Below, piece after piece: positions 14,663 through 17,610 of a stretch of DNA of 17,610 nt. The DNA is from JAWWBG01 sp033721095 (GTDB lineage: Bacteria > Actinomycetota > Nitriliruptoria > Nitriliruptorales > Nitriliruptoraceae), in the NCBI GenBank assembly GCA_033721095.1, contig JAWWBG010000027.1:1-17610 (forward strand), written 5' to 3'. The first letter of the stretch is position 1; the number at the start of each line of letters is the position of its first letter. The position numbers and the translations under genes were made by a program. Below the pieces are notes generated by a model, which ran no database searches, had not been told where the DNA came from, and worked only from the letters and a program-made list of their open reading frames with translations.

Positions 14663-14689
14663 CCGAATCTGACGGGTCGTCAGATTCGG
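14663..14689. promoter_or_regulatory. Probable repressor operator: perfect 12+12 bp inverted repeat
   Basis: Arms CCGAATCTGACG (14663-14674) and CGTCAGATTCGG (14678-14689) are exact reverse complements around GGT. The site ends directly against the -10 box TAGCGT (14690-14695) and covers the -35 region of the acyl-CoA dehydrogenase operon. Size and placement fit a TetR-type dimer operator, the usual regulators of actinobacterial acyl-CoA genes. It begins 14 bases after the DUF1080 stop, so it could act as a hairpin there, but no T-run follows. Confidence 0.7.
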
Positions 14690-14695
14690 TAGCGT
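14669..14695 (+). promoter_or_regulatory. Candidate promoter for the acyl-CoA dehydrogenase operon
   Basis: CTGACG (14669-14674) and TAGCGT (14690-14695) are 15 bases apart, slightly short. The -10 box repeats the TAGCGT seen before the sugar dehydrogenase. Transcription would start only a few bases before the ATG at 14705, giving a very short or absent leader. Confidence 0.5.
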
Positions 14696-14704
14696 CGAGC
14701 CGCG

Positions 14705-15910
14705 ATGGACCTCCGCGACACCCCCGAGGAAGCCGCCTTCCGCGCCGAGCTGCGCGGCTGGCTGGCCGAGGTGCTCCCGACCCTCCCGCCGGAACCCGAC
14801 CGTGACGACTGGGACGGTCGTCGCACCTGGGACACGCACTGGCAGCGGCTGCTGTTCGACGCGGGTTACGCCGGCATGGACTGGCCCAAGGAGGCCGGTG
14901 GGCGTGGCGCCAGCCCGGCCGAGCACCTGATCTTCCTCGAGGAGACCGAGAAGGCCGGCGCGCCGTACGTCGGCACCAATTTCGTCGGTCTCCTCCACGC
15001 CGGTCCGACCATCAACGCCTGCGGCACGGACGAGCAGCGGGAGCGCCACCTCCCGAAGATCCTGTCCGGCGAGGAGGTCTGGTGCCAGGGCTTCTCGGAG
15101 CCGGGTGCCGGCTCCGATCTCGCGTCGTTGGCCTGCAAGGCCGTGCGCGACGGCGATGAGTACGTCGTGACCGGCCAGAAGATCTGGACCTCGCACGCCC
15201 AGGTCGCCGACTGGTGCGAGCTGCTCGTTCGCACGGACCCCGACGCGCCCAAGCACCAGGGCATCACGTGGTTGATCTGCGACATGTCCTCGCCCGGCAT
15301 CGAGGTCCGGCCACTCACGACCATCGCCGGCTCCGACGAGTTCAGCGAGGTCTTCTTCGACGAGGTTCGCATCCCGGTCACCAACCGCGTCGGCGACGAG
15401 AACGACGGCTGGCGCGTCGCGATGGTCACCTTCAGCTTCGAGCGCGGCACCGCCTTCGTCTCGGAGATGATCCAGTCGAGGATCCTGCTGTCGAAGCTGG
15501 CGCAGCTCGCCAAGCAGCTGCCACATGGCGACGGCACCGCCTGGGACGACGACGGTGTCCGGCGTGAGCTCGGGCACCTCGCCGCAGAGTTCGACGCCCT
15601 CTGGTCGCTCACAAAGCGCAACGTGACCCAGGCCGGCCGCGACGGCGTACCCGGGATCGGCGGGTCCGTGTTCAAGCTCGCCTACTCCGAGGCACGGCAC
15701 AGGATGGGCGACCTGGCGATGCGCCTGCTCGGGGATGCCGGGCTCGCGCTCGACGACCTCGGCGACATTCCCGGAGGCGAGCACGTGCGCGGCTGGCTGC
15801 ACGCGATGTCGATCACGATCGCCGCCGGTACCAGCCAGATCCAGCGCAACATCGTCGGCGAGCGGATCCTCGGCCTGCCCAAGGAACCCAAGCCCGAGGG
15901 CGCACGATGA
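14705..15910 (+). CDS. Acyl-CoA dehydrogenase, large catalytic subunit (FadE26-like)
   Basis: 401-residue FAD enzyme introducing the alpha-beta double bond into an acyl-CoA thioester. FSEPGAGSDL (130-139), GQKIWTSHA (157-165) and the C-terminal GTSQIQRNIVGERILGLP motif are standard for the family. At the position of the catalytic Glu of medium-chain enzymes (YEGT) it has AAGT, but FSFERG provides Glu246 where isovaleryl-CoA dehydrogenase and the mycobacterial FadE26-type subunit place the base. The protein is therefore likely active, with catalysis in this subunit. It overlaps the next gene by four bases (ATGA); that gene encodes a shorter companion, as in heterotetrameric dehydrogenases that act on bulky substrates such as steroid side chains. 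The promoter is covered by a large inverted repeat. Substrate unknown; a link to the glycan locus upstream is not supported beyond adjacency. Confidence 0.9.
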   Translation: MDLRDTPEEAAFRAELRGWLAEVLPTLPPEPDRDDWDGRRTWDTHWQRLLFDAGYAGMDWPKEAGGRGASPAEHLIFLEETEKAGAPYVGTNFVGLLHAGPTINACGTDEQRERHLPKILSGEEVWCQGFSEPGAGSDLASLACKAVRDGDEYVVTGQKIWTSHAQVADWCELLVRTDPDAPKHQGITWLICDMSSPGIEVRPLTTIAGSDEFSEVFFDEVRIPVTNRVGDENDGWRVAMVTFSFERGTAFVSEMIQSRILLSKLAQLAKQLPHGDGTAWDDDGVRRELGHLAAEFDALWSLTKRNVTQAGRDGVPGIGGSVFKLAYSEARHRMGDLAMRLLGDAGLALDDLGDIPGGEHVRGWLHAMSITIAAGTSQIQRNIVGERILGLPKEPKPEGAR

Positions 15911-16866
15911 ACTTCGACCTCGACGAGACCGAGCGCGCCCTCCAGGAAGGCATCCGCGAGCTGGTCGACGGCCGCGTGACCTCCGAGCGGATCCGGGCCG
16001 CGGGCGCGACCGGCGGCGTGGACCGTGACCTGTTCGCCGAGCTGGGCGAGGCCGGCGTGTTCGGGCTCCGGCTGCCCGAGGAACAGGGCGGGCTCGGGCT
16101 CGGCTTCACGCACGCCGCCGTGGTGTTCGAGCAGCTTGGTCGCACGCTCGTCCCGGGACCGGTCGTCGCCACGCACCTTTCCGCCGGCGTCGTCGAGGGC
16201 GCCGCCGACGGCGCAACGGTTGTGGGTGCGGTCGACGAGTCCACGCGCACCATCCCGAACGTGGCTGGGCTCGATGTCCTGTTGGTCACCGGTCCCGAGG
16301 GTGTCCGGCGCATCGATCCGGCTGCGGTGAGTGGCGAGGACGCTGCGCGGCCGCTGGATCCGGTGACGCCGATCCGCGTGGTGTCCGGTTTCCCCGATGG
16401 CGAACCCCTCGACGGGCTCGACCCCGGCGACTGGCATCGGGGAAGCACGCTGCTGCACGCCGCCCTGCTTGTCGGCAACGCCGCAGCGACCACCGACCTC
16501 ATGGTCGCCTTCGCCAAGGAGCGCGAGCAGTTCGGCCGCGCCATCGGCTCGTTTCAGGCCGTCAAGCACCTGTGCGCCGACGCGCTCACCCGCGCCGAGG
16601 TCGCCCGGGCAGCCGTCCACGCCGCCGCATGCCACCTCGACGACCCCGACAGTGACCTCGTCGAATCGTCGCTGGCGACGGCTGCCGTCCTCGCCGCCGA
16701 GGCCGCCCACCGCAACGGCAAGACGTGCATCCAGGTCCACGGCGGCATGGGCTTCACGTGGGAGGTCGACGCCCACCTGTTCCTCAAGCGCGCCCAGGTC
16801 TGGATCGCGGCGATGGGCGGGACGGCACGGTTCGAGGAGCTGGCCGCTCACGCACTCGTCGCCTGA
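15907..16866 (+). CDS. Acyl-CoA dehydrogenase, small companion subunit (FadE27-like)
   Basis: 319 residues, short for the family. The N-terminal helical domain is present (FDLDETERALQEGIREL, GLRLPEEQGGLGLG), but the middle beta domain is reduced: about 90-175 has neither the usual flavin motif GSD nor the WxT segment. The C-terminal helical domain is intact, with REQFGRAIGSFQAVKH (206-221) and VHGGMGFTWE (277-286). No catalytic Glu is seen at either usual position, as expected for the non-catalytic partner in alpha2beta2 dehydrogenases, where it helps bind FAD. Its ATG overlaps the stop of the large subunit (ATGA), implying coupled translation and equal amounts. Partner assignment rests on adjacency and family architecture. 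Confidence 0.87.
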   Translation: MNFDLDETERALQEGIRELVDGRVTSERIRAAGATGGVDRDLFAELGEAGVFGLRLPEEQGGLGLGFTHAAVVFEQLGRTLVPGPVVATHLSAGVVEGAADGATVVGAVDESTRTIPNVAGLDVLLVTGPEGVRRIDPAAVSGEDAARPLDPVTPIRVVSGFPDGEPLDGLDPGDWHRGSTLLHAALLVGNAAATTDLMVAFAKEREQFGRAIGSFQAVKHLCADALTRAEVARAAVHAAACHLDDPDSDLVESSLATAAVLAAEAAHRNGKTCIQVHGGMGFTWEVDAHLFLKRAQVWIAAMGGTARFEELAAHALVA

Positions 16867-16904
16867 CGGCGGCCGTTTCGCGTCCGACAACGCACGCCGG
16901 GTGG

Positions 16905-16910
16905 CATAGT
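16905..16910 (+). promoter_or_regulatory. Possible -10 box for a leaderless acyl-CoA oxidase-like transcript
   Basis: CATAGT ends 6 bases before the ATG at 16917, the spacing at which transcription would begin on the start codon. No Shine-Dalgarno sequence lies before that ATG, which fits leaderless translation. No good -35 was found, so this is tentative. Confidence 0.35.
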
Positions 16911-16916
16911 TGCCGC

Positions 16917-17610
16917 ATGCCCGACGACGTCCTCGACCCCGCCGCACTTCAGGCCTGGCTCGACGAGCCGCACGCCGACATCCGGTCGATGGTCCGTGAT
17001 CTCCTCGACACAGCCGAGTTCGCACCGGTCGGGCGCATCCCCAAGGAAGAACACCGCGAGATCGTCCTGGGCTGGGCCCGGCGGCTGGCCGAGGAGGGCG
17101 GCACGACGCTCGGCTTCCCGACCGAGTACGGCGGCGGTGGCAACGTCGGCGGCTCCATCGCGGCATTCGAGACGATGGCCCATGGCGACCTGTCCCTGCT
17201 CGTGAAGGTCGGCGTCCAGTTCGGCCTGTTCGGCGGCGCCATCCTCCACCTGGGGACCAAGCCCCACCACGACACCTACCTGCGCGACCTCATGAGCCTC
17301 GAGCTGCCCGGGTGCTTCGCGATGACCGAAACCGGCCACGGCTCCGACGTCCAGCGCATCGGCACGACCGCGACGTACGTCCCGGAGGACGACGAGTTCG
17401 AGATCCATACGCCCGACGACCGGTCGCGCAAGGACTACATCGGCAACGCCGCCGCCCATGGCCGGGCCGCCGCCGTGTTTGCCCAGCTGATCGTCGACGG
17501 CACCAACCACGGCGTCCACTGCCTGGTCGTGCCCATCCGAAACAAGAAGGGCAAGGTCCTCGACGGCGTGAGGATCGAGGACTGCGGCGACAAGCTCGGC
17601 CTCCACGGCG
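16917..17610 (+). CDS. Acyl-CoA oxidase-like / acyl-CoA dehydrogenase family protein, cut by the window edge
   Basis: The first 231 residues of a gene running off the right edge. The N-terminal helical domain (MPDDVLDPAALQAWLDEPH onward, GGTTLGFPTEYGGGG) is followed by the flavin-domain motif GCFAMTETGHGSDVQ (132-146), which matches acyl-CoA oxidases better than ordinary dehydrogenases, and by TTATYVPEDDEFEIHTP and LVVPIRNKKG, also oxidase-like. In bacteria such proteins may use oxygen or an electron-transfer flavoprotein, so the acceptor is left open. ATG 16917 lies 50 bases after the previous stop with no clear ribosome site. It continues the fatty-acid-type segment in the same direction. 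Missing C-terminal domains prevent a check of the catalytic Glu. Confidence 0.85.
   Translation, partial: MPDDVLDPAALQAWLDEPHADIRSMVRDLLDTAEFAPVGRIPKEEHREIVLGWARRLAEEGGTTLGFPTEYGGGGNVGGSIAAFETMAHGDLSLLVKVGVQFGLFGGAILHLGTKPHHDTYLRDLMSLELPGCFAMTETGHGSDVQRIGTTATYVPEDDEFEIHTPDDRSRKDYIGNAAAHGRAAAVFAQLIVDGTNHGVHCLVVPIRNKKGKVLDGVRIEDCGDKLGLHG

Overview
This is a GC-rich window with tight gene packing. Secreted proteins have Tat or Sec signals and end in an LPxTG-like motif, a hydrophobic stretch and a short Arg-rich tail, and some genes appear to have almost no leader. This suggests a high-GC actinobacterium, possibly Acidimicrobiia; the class is a guess from style only.

Bases 110-14649 form a carbohydrate locus. 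On the plus strand lie a wall-anchored esterase (110-1684), a Tat sulfatase with a HEAT-like tail (1674-3686) and an anchored arylsulfatase-type sulfatase (3704-5431). On the minus strand is the formylglycine-generating enzyme that matures sulfatases (5505-6443). Divergent from it is a second anchored arylsulfatase paralogue (6602-8410). A minus-strand pair follows, without signal peptides: a Gfo/Idh/MocA oxidoreductase (8492-9622) and a xylose-isomerase-like TIM-barrel protein (9639-10643). Divergent from these is a plus-strand trio of exported proteins: a PQQ-type sugar dehydrogenase (10768-12483), a Tat-exported TIM-barrel isomerase/epimerase-like protein (12535-13707) and a DUF1080 / 3-keto-disaccharide hydrolase family protein (13720-14649).

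Read together, the surface enzymes could strip ester and sulfate groups from a glycan or glycoside. Oxidation of the sugar and cleavage of the oxidised glycoside could then follow, partly outside the cell and partly in the cytosol by the Gfo/TIM-barrel pair. No classical glycoside hydrolase, transporter, sortase or regulator gene is visible. The order of steps and the substrate are inference.

From 14650 onward the content changes to acyl-CoA oxidation: a two-subunit acyl-CoA dehydrogenase (14705-15910 and 15907-16866, ATGA overlap) behind a perfect 12+12 bp inverted repeat that looks like an operator, then an acyl-CoA-oxidase-like gene cut by the right edge (16917-17610). No tRNA, rRNA, CRISPR array, insertion sequence or gene-free stretch over 300 bases was seen.
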